Assembly (NCBI GenBank): GCA_030632095.1
Contig: DAOVJU010000290.1
Location: 1-5,289 of the forward strand
Reading direction: 5' to 3'
Origin: Chlorobiota bacterium
GTDB taxonomy: Bacteria; Bacteroidota; Bacteroidia; Bacteroidales; B39-G9
DNA: 5,289 nucleotides
Below, one piece after another: positions 1 to 5,289 of the stretch (the first letter of the stretch is position 1; the number at the start of each line of letters is the position of its first letter). A program made the position numbers and the translations under genes. The notes under the pieces were generated by a model that was not told where the DNA came from, made no database searches, and saw only the letters and a list, made by a program, of their open reading frames with translations.

Positions 1-1
1 A

Positions 2-85
2 TACATAAAATATGTAGGATTTACTCGTTATAAAAAAGAATCAAAAACAACACACCAGTTTAGAACTTTCCGAAAGTTTCTATAA
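2..85 (+). CDS. C-terminal end of an unidentified protein (5' partial)
   Basis: A reading frame that is open from the left window edge ends with TAA at 83-85. It gives 27 residues beginning YIKYVGFTRYKKESK and ending FRTFRKFL. The tail is strongly basic (many K and R) with no hydrophobic stretch, so it looks like a soluble or nucleic-acid/lipid-facing C-terminus rather than a membrane segment. I do not recognise the family. The gene would run in the same direction as the kinase downstream, 100 bases away. An open stretch of this length at a window edge could occur by chance in A+T-rich DNA, so the call is tentative; the full gene to the left is needed to confirm it. Confidence 0.4.
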   Translation, partial: YIKYVGFTRYKKESKTTHQFRTFRKFL

Positions 86-139
86 AAGGGGCTGTTTAAA
101 GTAGAAATTTCTTACTTTTAATGGCCTTTATTTATTTTA
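84..139 (+). terminator. Possible weak terminator after the upstream partial gene
   Basis: Directly after the TAA at 83-85 there is a 6-base inverted repeat, AAAGTA (98-103) with TACTTT (113-118). It is flanked by a second short pairing, AAAGG (85-89) with CCTTT (125-129), and then by the T-rich run ATTTATTTT (130-138). The stems are A+T-rich and short, so this would be a weak intrinsic terminator at best. Its position, between the end of one gene and the likely promoter of the next, is the main support. Confidence 0.25.
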
Positions 140-147
140 AGTATTCT

Positions 148-155
148 TAACTTTA
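148..155 (+). promoter_or_regulatory. Possible -7 promoter box for the deoxynucleoside kinase gene
   Basis: TAACTTTA matches the Bacteroidota -7 consensus TAnnTTTG at all fixed positions except the last. It lies about 30 bases before the likely GTG start, which would give a short A+T-rich leader of roughly 25 bases. I see no clear TTG -33 element at the expected distance, so support is limited. A similar TACTTTTA sits at 113-120. Confidence 0.3.
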
Positions 156-185
156 GGCACTTAATAGATATTTTATTTTTATTTG

Positions 186-821
186 GTGAACTATAACTTT
201 ATCGTCATAGAAGGAAATATAGGCGCTGGTAAAACCACGCTAACAATGAAAATTGCCGAGGAATATAATGCTAAACTTATTCTCGAACAATTTGCCGACA
301 ATCCTTTTCTTCCTAAATTCTATAACGATCCTGAAAGATATTCATTCCCTCTCGAAATGTCATTTTTGGCCGATAGATATAACCAGTTAAAAAAAGACCT
401 GGCTGAACGCGATTTATTTAAGTCATTTACTATTGCTGATTATTACTTTATGAAATCTTTGATTTTTGCGCAATCAACACTCAAAGAAGATGAATATAAA
501 TTGTATAGTAAAGTTTTTTATATCATTTACAATCAGCTCCCCAAGCCGGATTTATATGTTTACCTGCATCAAAATGTGGAAAATTTATTGGAAAATATAA
601 AGAAACGTGGCAGGGAATATGAACAATCAATAACGGCAGAATATTTATCAGGCATACAAAAAGGATATTTTGATTTTTTCAGGCAACAAAAAGATATAAG
701 TATATTAATTATTGATACCTGCGATGTAAATTTTGTTGAAAATGATAAAGATTTTAGCAAGATAAAAAAGGAAATCCTTGAAAAACAGCACAATAAAGGC
801 ATTTCAAGGATTATTTTATAA
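186..821 (+). CDS. Deoxynucleoside kinase (dNK/dCK-dGK family)
   Basis: Predicted cytosolic kinase that phosphorylates deoxynucleosides to 5'-monophosphates using a nucleoside triphosphate, the first step of deoxynucleotide salvage. Numbering from the GTG at 186 gives 211 residues, normal for the family. Visible motifs: P-loop GNIGAGKTT (10-18) right after a hydrophobic first strand (FIVIEG); LEQF (33-36) at the place of the catalytic Glu; SFLADRYNQ (59-67) with the family Arg; ADYYFMKS (84-91), whose Asp sits where substrate-contacting Asp is found in human dCK; and the LID arginine motif KRGREYEQ (140-147), close to the RGR-containing LID of dCK. Base specificity (dA, dG or dC) cannot be read from this. 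The frame also has a TTG at 183, but GTG 186 gives the usual M-N-Y-N-F-I-type start; both are non-ATG. No Shine-Dalgarno is seen. The gene ends 5 bases from the convergent valS stop. Confidence 0.9.
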   Translation: MNYNFIVIEGNIGAGKTTLTMKIAEEYNAKLILEQFADNPFLPKFYNDPERYSFPLEMSFLADRYNQLKKDLAERDLFKSFTIADYYFMKSLIFAQSTLKEDEYKLYSKVFYIIYNQLPKPDLYVYLHQNVENLLENIKKRGREYEQSITAEYLSGIQKGYFDFFRQQKDISILIIDTCDVNFVENDKDFSKIKKEILEKQHNKGISRIIL

Positions 822-826
822 GAAAA

Positions 827-3460
827 CTATTTTAAGCTTTTTATCCTGTCTTCCAATACCCTAATTTTAGTTTCAGCATCAGCTTGTTTTTTTCGTTCCA
901 TTTCAACTACTTTTCCAGGTGCATTCTGTACGAACCGTTCGTTACCTAGATTTTTCAATACAGAACCTAAAAAATCCTTTGCATATCTCAACTCATCTTT
1001 AAGTTTCTTAAGTTCTGCTTCTTTATCAATTTTATCACCTAACGGAACATAATATTCGGTTGTTAATACCCTGAATGAAGAAGCATCTTCAATTTTTTCG
1101 TTTATATGCCTTATTTCTGAAAGATTAGTAAGTTTTGTCAACACACTATTAAAATCATCAACATGTTTTTGTCCATTACTTCTAATATTTAATGCTAATA
1201 ATTCTTTTTGAGCAATATTTTTATCATTTCTTATTGTCCTGATAGCACTCACAACCAGCTTCGTATTTTCAAAACTCACCAGGGTATTTTCATCATACTT
1301 TTTTACTTCCGGTTGCAACGAGATCATAATACTGTCTCTATCTTTCCTTTCTTTAATGTAATGCCAGATTTCTTCGGTTACAAATGGAATAAACGGATGA
1401 AGAAGTTTAATTAGCTTATCGAAAAATTCAACAGTTGCATCATAGGTTTTTTTGTCAATTGGTTTTTCATAAGCAGGTTTAATAATTTCCAGGTACCAGG
1501 ATGAAAACTCATCCCAGAACAATTTGTAAAGCATCATTAATGCATCAGAAAGACGGTATTTGTTATAATGATCGTCTAACTTTTGCATGCTTTGGTTAAG
1601 CTTTGCTTCAAACCATTCAATGGCTTTTTTTGAGTGTTCCGGCTGTTTAATACTTTCGTTAACTTTCCATTGTTTCACTAATCTGAAAGCGTTCCAAATT
1701 TTATTTACAAAATTACGCCCTTGTTCCGGAAGGTTTTCTTCAAACAATAAATCATTTCCGGCTGGTGAGCATAATAACATTCCAACCCTTACACCATCAG
1801 CACCATATTTTTTCATTAACTCAATTGGATCTGGTGAATTTCCCAAAGATTTTGACATTTTCCTTCGTTGCGTATCACGAACAATACCTGTTAAATAAAC
1901 ATTATTAAAAGGCTGCTCCCCACGATATTCATAACCTGCAATAATCATTCTGGCAACCCAGAAAAACAATATTTCAGGAGCAGTTACCAGGTCATTAGTC
2001 GGATAATAATATTTGATGTCTTTATTTTCAGGATACCTTATGCCATCAAACACAGAAATTGGCCATAACCAGGAAGAAAACCATGTATCAAGAACATCGT
2101 TATCTTGTTCTAATTCAACCTTTTTTAAATTTAGATTAAATGCCTTAATTTTTGCCATTTGAAAGGCATCTTCATAATTTTTTGCAACAACAAATTCATT
2201 TGTGCCTTTAATATAATACGCCGGTATCCTGTGTCCCCACCATAATTGCCTTGAAATACACCAGTCTTTTACATTCTCCATCCAGTGCCTGTAAGTGTTT
2301 TTAAATTTAGGGGGATGTATTTTTATGGTATCATTCATTATATTTTCCAATGCCGGTTTTGATAATTCTCTCATATCCAGGAACCATTGCATTGATAATT
2401 TAGGTTCAATTACAGAATCAGTCCTTTCGGAATATCCAATCTTATTTATGTAATCTTCAACCTTTACTAAATGCCCTTTATCTTCAAGTTCTTTTGTAAT
2501 TAAATCACGTACTTTAAAACGGTCTTCTCCAACAAATAAAATAGCTTTTTCAGATAGTGTACCATCATCGTTAAAAATATCTATTGTTTCCAGATTATGT
2601 TTATGCCCCAATTCATAATCGTTTATATCATGGGCAGGAGTTATTTTTAGTGCCCCTGTACCAAATTCAGGGTCAACATATTCATCTTCAATTATTGGGG
2701 AAACCCTTTCAACTAAAGGTATAATAACTTTTTTTCCTTTAAGATGAATAAATCGCCCGTCTTCAGGATGAATACATACAGCCGTATCGCCTAATATTGT
2801 TTCAGGGCGTGTTGTTGCAATTGTTATATAATCGTCCGAACCCTCAATTTTATATCTAACATAATACAATTTAGATTTCTCTTCTTTATAGATTACTTCT
2901 TCATCCGAGATTGCTGTCTGTGCCTGTGGATCCCAGTTTACCATTCGCACACCACGGTAAATATATCCTTTCTTGAACAAGTCTATAAACACATCAATCA
3001 CACTTTCTGATAAATCATCATCCATGGTAAATTTAGTCCTTTCCCAATCACATGATGCTCCAAGTTTCTTCAATTGCTCCAGAATTATACCTCCGTGTTT
3101 TTCTTTCCATTCCCATGCATAATTCAAGAATTCTTCCCTGGTAATGTCAGATTTATCTATTCCTTCCTCCTTTAATTTAGCTACTACCTTTGCCTCTGTT
3201 GCAATAGAAGCATGATCTGTACCAGGAACCCAGCAAACATTCTTTCCCAACATACGGGCACGCCTGACTAAAACATCCTGAATTGTATTATTCAACATAT
3301 GTCCCATATGAAGCACCCCGGTAACATTTGGGGGCGGGATAACAATTGAATATAAATCCCTGTCATCAGGTTCAGAATGAAAAAATCCATGATTCATCCA
3401 ATATGCATACCATTTATCTTCAGTTTTTGCCGGATCGTACTTTGTTGGAATATCTTTCAT
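827..3460 (-). CDS. valS: Valine--tRNA ligase
   Basis: Class Ia synthetase that charges tRNA-Val with valine in the cytosol and hydrolyses mischarged Thr-tRNA-Val. The 877-residue product is complete. Domains in order: N-terminal region with PPPNVTG (42-48) and the HIGH-type signature HMGH (51-54); GTDHASIATE (80-89); CP1 editing domain at about 190-340 with ATTRPETILGDTA (215-227) and GTGALKITPAHD (267-278); WCISRQLWWGHRIPAY (400-415), typical of ValRS; DTWFSSWLWP (458-467); KMSKS loop (534-538); anticodon-binding helical domain at about 610-770; and a charged C-terminal coiled-coil tRNA-binding arm (about 813-877). E. coli ValRS is about 950 residues, so this is a shorter form, as I expect for Bacteroidota. 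The ATG at 3460-3458 precedes MKDIPTKYDP, a normal ValRS start; the stop is TAG at 829-827. All catalytic and editing motifs are intact. It is divergent from the DUF1573 gene and convergent with the kinase gene. Confidence 0.98.
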   Translation of the reverse strand: MKDIPTKYDPAKTEDKWYAYWMNHGFFHSEPDDRDLYSIVIPPPNVTGVLHMGHMLNNTIQDVLVRRARMLGKNVCWVPGTDHASIATEAKVVAKLKEEGIDKSDITREEFLNYAWEWKEKHGGIILEQLKKLGASCDWERTKFTMDDDLSESVIDVFIDLFKKGYIYRGVRMVNWDPQAQTAISDEEVIYKEEKSKLYYVRYKIEGSDDYITIATTRPETILGDTAVCIHPEDGRFIHLKGKKVIIPLVERVSPIIEDEYVDPEFGTGALKITPAHDINDYELGHKHNLETIDIFNDDGTLSEKAILFVGEDRFKVRDLITKELEDKGHLVKVEDYINKIGYSERTDSVIEPKLSMQWFLDMRELSKPALENIMNDTIKIHPPKFKNTYRHWMENVKDWCISRQLWWGHRIPAYYIKGTNEFVVAKNYEDAFQMAKIKAFNLNLKKVELEQDNDVLDTWFSSWLWPISVFDGIRYPENKDIKYYYPTNDLVTAPEILFFWVARMIIAGYEYRGEQPFNNVYLTGIVRDTQRRKMSKSLGNSPDPIELMKKYGADGVRVGMLLCSPAGNDLLFEENLPEQGRNFVNKIWNAFRLVKQWKVNESIKQPEHSKKAIEWFEAKLNQSMQKLDDHYNKYRLSDALMMLYKLFWDEFSSWYLEIIKPAYEKPIDKKTYDATVEFFDKLIKLLHPFIPFVTEEIWHYIKERKDRDSIMISLQPEVKKYDENTLVSFENTKLVVSAIRTIRNDKNIAQKELLALNIRSNGQKHVDDFNSVLTKLTNLSEIRHINEKIEDASSFRVLTTEYYVPLGDKIDKEAELKKLKDELRYAKDFLGSVLKNLGNERFVQNAPGKVVEMERKKQADAETKIRVLEDRIKSLK

Positions 3461-3509
3461 TGTAAAGCTTTCAAATTAAATGTGTTATTTTTGGCTCTAC
3501 AGTTATTTT

Positions 3510-3549
3510 AGGGAAATAAGCAAATGCGTAAATGATAAAATGCTTAAAT
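3510..3549 (-). repeat. Tandem array of degenerate 8-base units (valS-side cluster)
   Basis: Read on the - strand from 3549 down to 3510, five successive 8-base units all begin with ATTT: ATTTAAGC, ATTTTATC, ATTTACGC, ATTTGCTT and ATTTCCCT. The first three are close relatives (ATTT followed by W or A, then ending in C); the last two share only the ATTT start. The array lies 50-90 bases upstream of the valS start codon and points in the same direction as valS. Its first three units recur, inverted and in a different order, at 3705-3728. Confidence 0.6.
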
Positions 3550-3637
3550 GTTATTTCACTAGTATAAAATTTAGTTAAACATTTGTTTTTCAATTGTTTA
3601 GAATTAGTAAAAATTTAACATTAGTAATTCAAATACC

Positions 3638-3695
3638 GTGGAACCCTCATTTTTATTCATTTTCTTTTTTGTACAATAGTGCATGAGGGTTTCAT
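3638..3695. other. Stem-loop nested inside the inverted repeat
   Basis: Bases 3638-3650 can pair with 3683-3695 to give a 13-pair stem around a 32-base T-rich loop. The core is nine perfect pairs, AACCCTCAT (3642-3650) with ATGAGGGTT (3683-3691), extended by four pairs of which two are G-T in the + strand RNA. The CCCTC/GAGGG core stands out in otherwise A+T-rich DNA. It is not followed directly by a T run on the + strand and does not sit at a gene end, so it is unlikely to be a terminator of either neighbour. Confidence 0.5.
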
Positions 3696-3704
3696 ATGTT
3701 TATA

Positions 3705-3728
3705 ATTTACGCATTTAATCATTTTATC
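3705..3728 (+). repeat. Tandem array of degenerate 8-base units (distal cluster)
   Basis: Three 8-base units follow one another on the + strand: ATTTACGC (3705-3712), ATTTAATC (3713-3720) and ATTTTATC (3721-3728). A weaker fourth, ATTAAAAT, follows at 3729-3736. ATTTACGC and ATTTTATC are identical to units of the valS-side cluster on the opposite strand, and ATTTAATC differs from ATTTAAGC by one base. Confidence 0.6.
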
Positions 3729-3745
3729 ATTAAAATATTAGCCAT

Positions 3746-3753
3746 TAAATTTG
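3746..3753 (+). promoter_or_regulatory. Candidate -7 promoter box, rightward
   Basis: TAAATTTG is an exact match to the Bacteroidota TAnnTTTG -7 consensus and lies just past the right arm of the inverted repeat. Transcription from it would start near 3760 and give the DUF1573 gene a leader of about 180 bases. No clear TTG -33 element is visible. It is weaker as the main DUF1573 promoter than the box at 3897-3904. Confidence 0.25.
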
Positions 3754-3783
3754 TAGTAGTAGTTTATTTTTTATATGAACCTG

Positions 3784-3791
3784 CAAAAATA
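3784..3791 (-). promoter_or_regulatory. Candidate -7 promoter box for valS, leftward
   Basis: On the - strand TATTTTTG matches TAnnTTTG exactly and is followed by CAGG. It is the only exact match to this box that I found on that strand between the DUF1573 gene and valS. Starting near 3777, it would give valS a leader of over 300 bases that includes both octamer clusters and the nested stem-loop. A one-mismatch box, TTAATTTG at 3479-3472, is too close to the start codon to give a normal leader. No good TTG -33 element is seen. Confidence 0.35.
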
Positions 3792-3896
3792 TAAATTTCT
3801 CAAGATTTTGCTTGAAGTTTCAGTTATTTGTAATGATAAAAATCTTGTTTTGACCAAAAAAATTGAAAACAACTTCACTTTTTCCTAATTAACATG

Positions 3897-3904
3897 TAGT
3901 TTTG
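3897..3904 (+). promoter_or_regulatory. Probable -7 promoter box of the DUF1573 gene
   Basis: TAGTTTTG is an exact match to TAnnTTTG and ends 36 bases before the ATG at 3941, giving a leader of about 30 bases, typical for Bacteroidota. The leader is almost only A and T (TTATTATTATT just before the ATG) with no Shine-Dalgarno, as is usual for highly translated genes of this phylum. The -33 element is not clear. Confidence 0.5.
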
Positions 3905-3940
3905 CATATCAAATTGAATAAAAATTAAATTATTATTATT

Positions 3941-4426
3941 ATGAAGAAGTTACTTTATTTGGTAATGGTTGGGATGTTTGCTTTTCAATATATAAATGCC
4001 CAGGATAAAACAGAATTAACTAAAGAAAATAAAAAATTACCTGAAATTTCTTTTAACAAATTGGTTCACAATTATGGAACTATTGAAAAAGGGAGCAATG
4101 GCATGTGTGAATTTGAGTTTACAAACACCGGAAAAGAACCTTTAATTCTTGAAAATGTCCGTTCTTCATGTGGTTGCACAGTTCCCAGTTGGCCAAAAGA
4201 ACCCCTTAAAAAGAAAAAAACAGCTACTATTAAGGTAAAATATAATACTAATCGTGTTGGTACAATTTCAAAAAGCATTACAGTGTATTCCAATGCAAGA
4301 AGTTCTCCTGTTAGACTGAAAATTACCGGAAAAGTTGTTGATACAAAAGCTAAAACAAAAATTAACAATACAACACCTTATCTGGAAAAAACTAAAGTAA
4401 CAACGACACCAAGAATTAATAACTAG
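3941..4426 (+). CDS. Exported DUF1573 family protein
   Basis: A 161-residue protein of unknown biochemical function from a family that is abundant in Bacteroidota. Residues 1-20 form a clear Sec signal peptide: MKK, a hydrophobic core LLYLVMVGMFAF, and a likely signal peptidase I site after INA-20, before Gln21. There is no lipobox cysteine, so it should be periplasmic or secreted rather than a lipoprotein. The DUF1573 domain spans about 35-133. It shows NYGTIEKG (44-51), EFEFTNTGKEPL (57-68), the family signature SSCGCTVPSWP (75-85) and the closing strand pattern LKITGKVV (126-133), in line with an immunoglobulin-like beta fold. Cys56, Cys77 and Cys79 are present; the CGC pair is a family hallmark. 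The last 28 residues are a low-complexity Thr/Lys/Asn-rich tail, probably disordered. The ATG at 3941 is fixed by the signal peptide. The aminotransferase gene starts 28 bases downstream. Confidence 0.9.
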   Translation: MKKLLYLVMVGMFAFQYINAQDKTELTKENKKLPEISFNKLVHNYGTIEKGSNGMCEFEFTNTGKEPLILENVRSSCGCTVPSWPKEPLKKKKTATIKVKYNTNRVGTISKSITVYSNARSSPVRLKITGKVVDTKAKTKINNTTPYLEKTKVTTTPRINN

Positions 4427-4454
4427 TATACATCACATAAAATATTTAGGTAAA

Positions 4455-5289
4455 ATGCCAAAACTATCTGAAAGAGGCAAGCAAATACCTGCCTCACCTA
4501 TCAGGAAATTAGTCCCTTATGCCGAAGAAGCAAAAAGCAAAGGGCGTAAAGTATATCATTTGAATATTGGGCAACCGGATATAAAAACCCCGGAAATTGC
4601 ATTGAACGCAGTAAGAAATTACAGTGAACATGTTGTTGAATATAGCCATTCAGCAGGTAATGAATCTTACCGAAGAAAACTGGCCGGGTATTATCAAAAC
4701 ATTAACATTGATGTTGACCATACGGAAATGATCATTACAACAGGAGGATCTGAAGCAATTGTTTTTGCATTTCTCAGTTGTTTGAACCCCGGAGATGAAA
4801 TAATTATACCAGAACCTTTTTATGCAAATTACAATGGCTTTGCAGTATCGGCCGGTGTAGTTGTAAAACCAATTACTTCAAGTATTGAAGATGGTTTTGC
4901 ACTCCCCCCTGTTGATAAATTCAAAGAATTAATTTCACCAAAAACCAAAGGAATAGTAATATGCAATCCAAATAATCCTACCGGTTATTTGTATTCTGAA
5001 GATGAACTAAATCAGTTAAGAGATATAGTGAAAGAATATGATTTATACCTTTTTTCTGATGAAGTATACCGGGAATTTTGTTATGATGGGCTTGCACATT
5101 TTTCTGCAATGCATTTAAAAGGTATTGAGCAAAATGTTGTTTTAATGGATTCTGTATCAAAAAGATATAGTGCTTGTGGAGTTAGAATTGGAGCCATGGT
5201 TACAAAGAATAAGGATGTTATAAATACTGCTGTTAAATTTGCACAAGCCCGGTTAAGCCCGCCATCTTTTGGCCAGATTCTGGGAGAAG
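4455..5289 (+). CDS. PLP-dependent aminotransferase, class I/II (3' end beyond window)
   Basis: The first 278 residues of a fold-type I aminotransferase of the aspartate aminotransferase superfamily, probably cytosolic, moving an amino group between an amino acid and a 2-oxo acid through pyridoxal phosphate. Motifs in order: LNIGQPD (36-42), substrate-binding region; TTGGSEAI (95-102), phosphate-binding turn; NPNNPTG (171-177) with the cofactor-binding Asn174; SDEVYREF (201-208) with Asp202, which contacts the pyridine nitrogen, and Tyr205; and SVSKRYSACGVRIG (233-246), in which Lys236 should form the Schiff base and Arg244 should bind cofactor phosphate. Family members are near 390-400 residues, so roughly 120 are missing on the right. 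The exact substrate is not readable from these motifs. The ATG at 4455 is followed by MPKLSERGKQIPASPIRKL, a typical start for this subgroup. The 28-base gap after the DUF1573 stop has no clear promoter, so the two may be cotranscribed. Confidence 0.93.
   Translation, partial: MPKLSERGKQIPASPIRKLVPYAEEAKSKGRKVYHLNIGQPDIKTPEIALNAVRNYSEHVVEYSHSAGNESYRRKLAGYYQNINIDVDHTEMIITTGGSEAIVFAFLSCLNPGDEIIIPEPFYANYNGFAVSAGVVVKPITSSIEDGFALPPVDKFKELISPKTKGIVICNPNNPTGYLYSEDELNQLRDIVKEYDLYLFSDEVYREFCYDGLAHFSAMHLKGIEQNVVLMDSVSKRYSACGVRIGAMVTKNKDVINTAVKFAQARLSPPSFGQILGE

Larger units (their letters stand above)
3531..3731. repeat. Long-spaced inverted repeat (20-base arms, 19/20 match)
   Basis: The arm at 3531-3550 is the reverse complement of 3712-3731 at 19 of 20 positions, the single difference being the pair 3543/3719. 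The arms are 161 bases apart. A second, offset pairing is perfect over 12 bases (3522-3533 with 3705-3716), because both arms are built from the same octamers in a shifted register. A match this long across 200 bases is not expected by chance even at this base composition. No flanking direct duplication is evident, so a transposition origin is unproven. Confidence 0.7.
3461..3940. other. 480-base divergent non-coding region with repeats and candidate promoters
   Basis: This stretch separates valS (leftward) from the DUF1573 gene (rightward). It is very A+T-rich and has no credible long reading frame. It contains two inverted clusters of 8-base units (3510-3549 and 3705-3728), an enclosed stem-loop (3638-3695), and three exact matches to the TAnnTTTG -7 box (3746-3753 +, 3784-3791 -, 3897-3904 +). 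No tRNA-like cloverleaf and no riboswitch class that I recognise is present. It is longer than is needed for two simple promoters, so it may hold a long leader, a small RNA or a short non-autonomous element. Confidence 0.7.

Noticed and set aside
3..18. 16-base near-repeat of 4435-4450 (ACATAAAATATGTAGG against ACATAAAATATTTAGG, 15/16)
   Set aside because: With this base composition a match of this quality between two places in about 5 kb is expected roughly by chance, and the first copy lies in probable coding sequence.
64..78. Near-perfect palindrome AACTTTC-C-GAAAGTT that could be an operator
   Set aside because: It falls inside the likely coding end of the upstream partial gene and is over 100 bases before the kinase start. 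Seven-base arms in one place, with no second copy in the window, are not enough for a binding-site call.
807..847. Hairpin AGGAT/ATCCT spanning the kinase-valS junction as a bidirectional terminator
   Set aside because: There are only five pairs, the loop is about 31 bases and no T run follows the stem directly. It is too weak to call.
1208..1898. Open frames on the + strand inside valS (1208-1414 and 1587-1898)
   Set aside because: Both lie opposite an intact, highly conserved synthetase gene and their products resemble no family; they are shadows of valS.
3461..3731. T-box riboswitch upstream of valS
   Set aside because: No specifier loop, no TGGN antiterminator sequence and no terminator/antiterminator pair were found; T-boxes are also mainly a Firmicutes/Actinobacteria feature.
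3461..3940. CRISPR array or defence locus in the repeat region
   Set aside because: The repeat units are 8 bases, contiguous and without spacers, and there are no cas-like or other defence genes nearby.
4072..4368. 98-codon open frame on the - strand inside the DUF1573 gene
   Set aside because: It is antisense to a gene with a signal peptide and full domain signature, and looks like a shadow of it.
4978..5160. 60-codon open frame on the - strand inside the aminotransferase gene
   Set aside because: The + strand carries the NPNNPTG, SDEVYREF and Schiff-base lysine motifs across this interval, so the antisense frame is a chance opening.

Overview
This is an A+T-rich chromosomal window, and I read it as coming from a member of the Bacteroidota, probably near the Bacteroidales. 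The evidence is that none of the complete genes has a convincing Shine-Dalgarno sequence. Candidate promoters match the TAnnTTTG -7 box of this phylum. The valyl-tRNA synthetase has a short form with a GTDHASIATE signature that I associate with this group, and there is a secreted DUF1573 protein of a kind common in Bacteroidota. The phylum-level call is an inference from these features, not from a database search.

Layout, left to right. Bases 2-85 look like the last 27 codons of an unidentified gene on the + strand. After a 100-base gap with a possible weak terminator and a possible promoter, a complete deoxynucleoside kinase gene (about 186-821, +) follows. It faces valS (827-3460, -) tail to tail, with only 5 bases between the two stop codons. 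Upstream of valS is a 480-base non-coding stretch (3461-3940) that separates valS from a divergent pair of + strand genes. That pair is a small exported DUF1573 protein (3941-4426) and, 28 bases later, a fold-type I PLP-dependent aminotransferase (4455 to the window edge, incomplete). These two could share a transcript.

The coding content is ordinary: nucleotide salvage, translation, an exported protein of unknown function and amino-acid metabolism. No shared pathway is evident. The part that is not explained by genes is the 480-base divergent region. It holds two inverted clusters of 8-base units beginning ATTT (3510-3549 on the - strand and 3705-3728 on the + strand), which together make a 19/20 inverted repeat, and these enclose a G+C-containing 13-pair stem-loop (3638-3695). 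It could be a small palindromic element, a structured valS leader, or an iteron-like protein-binding region; the sequence alone does not decide. I found no CRISPR array, tRNA, rRNA, transposase or defence system.
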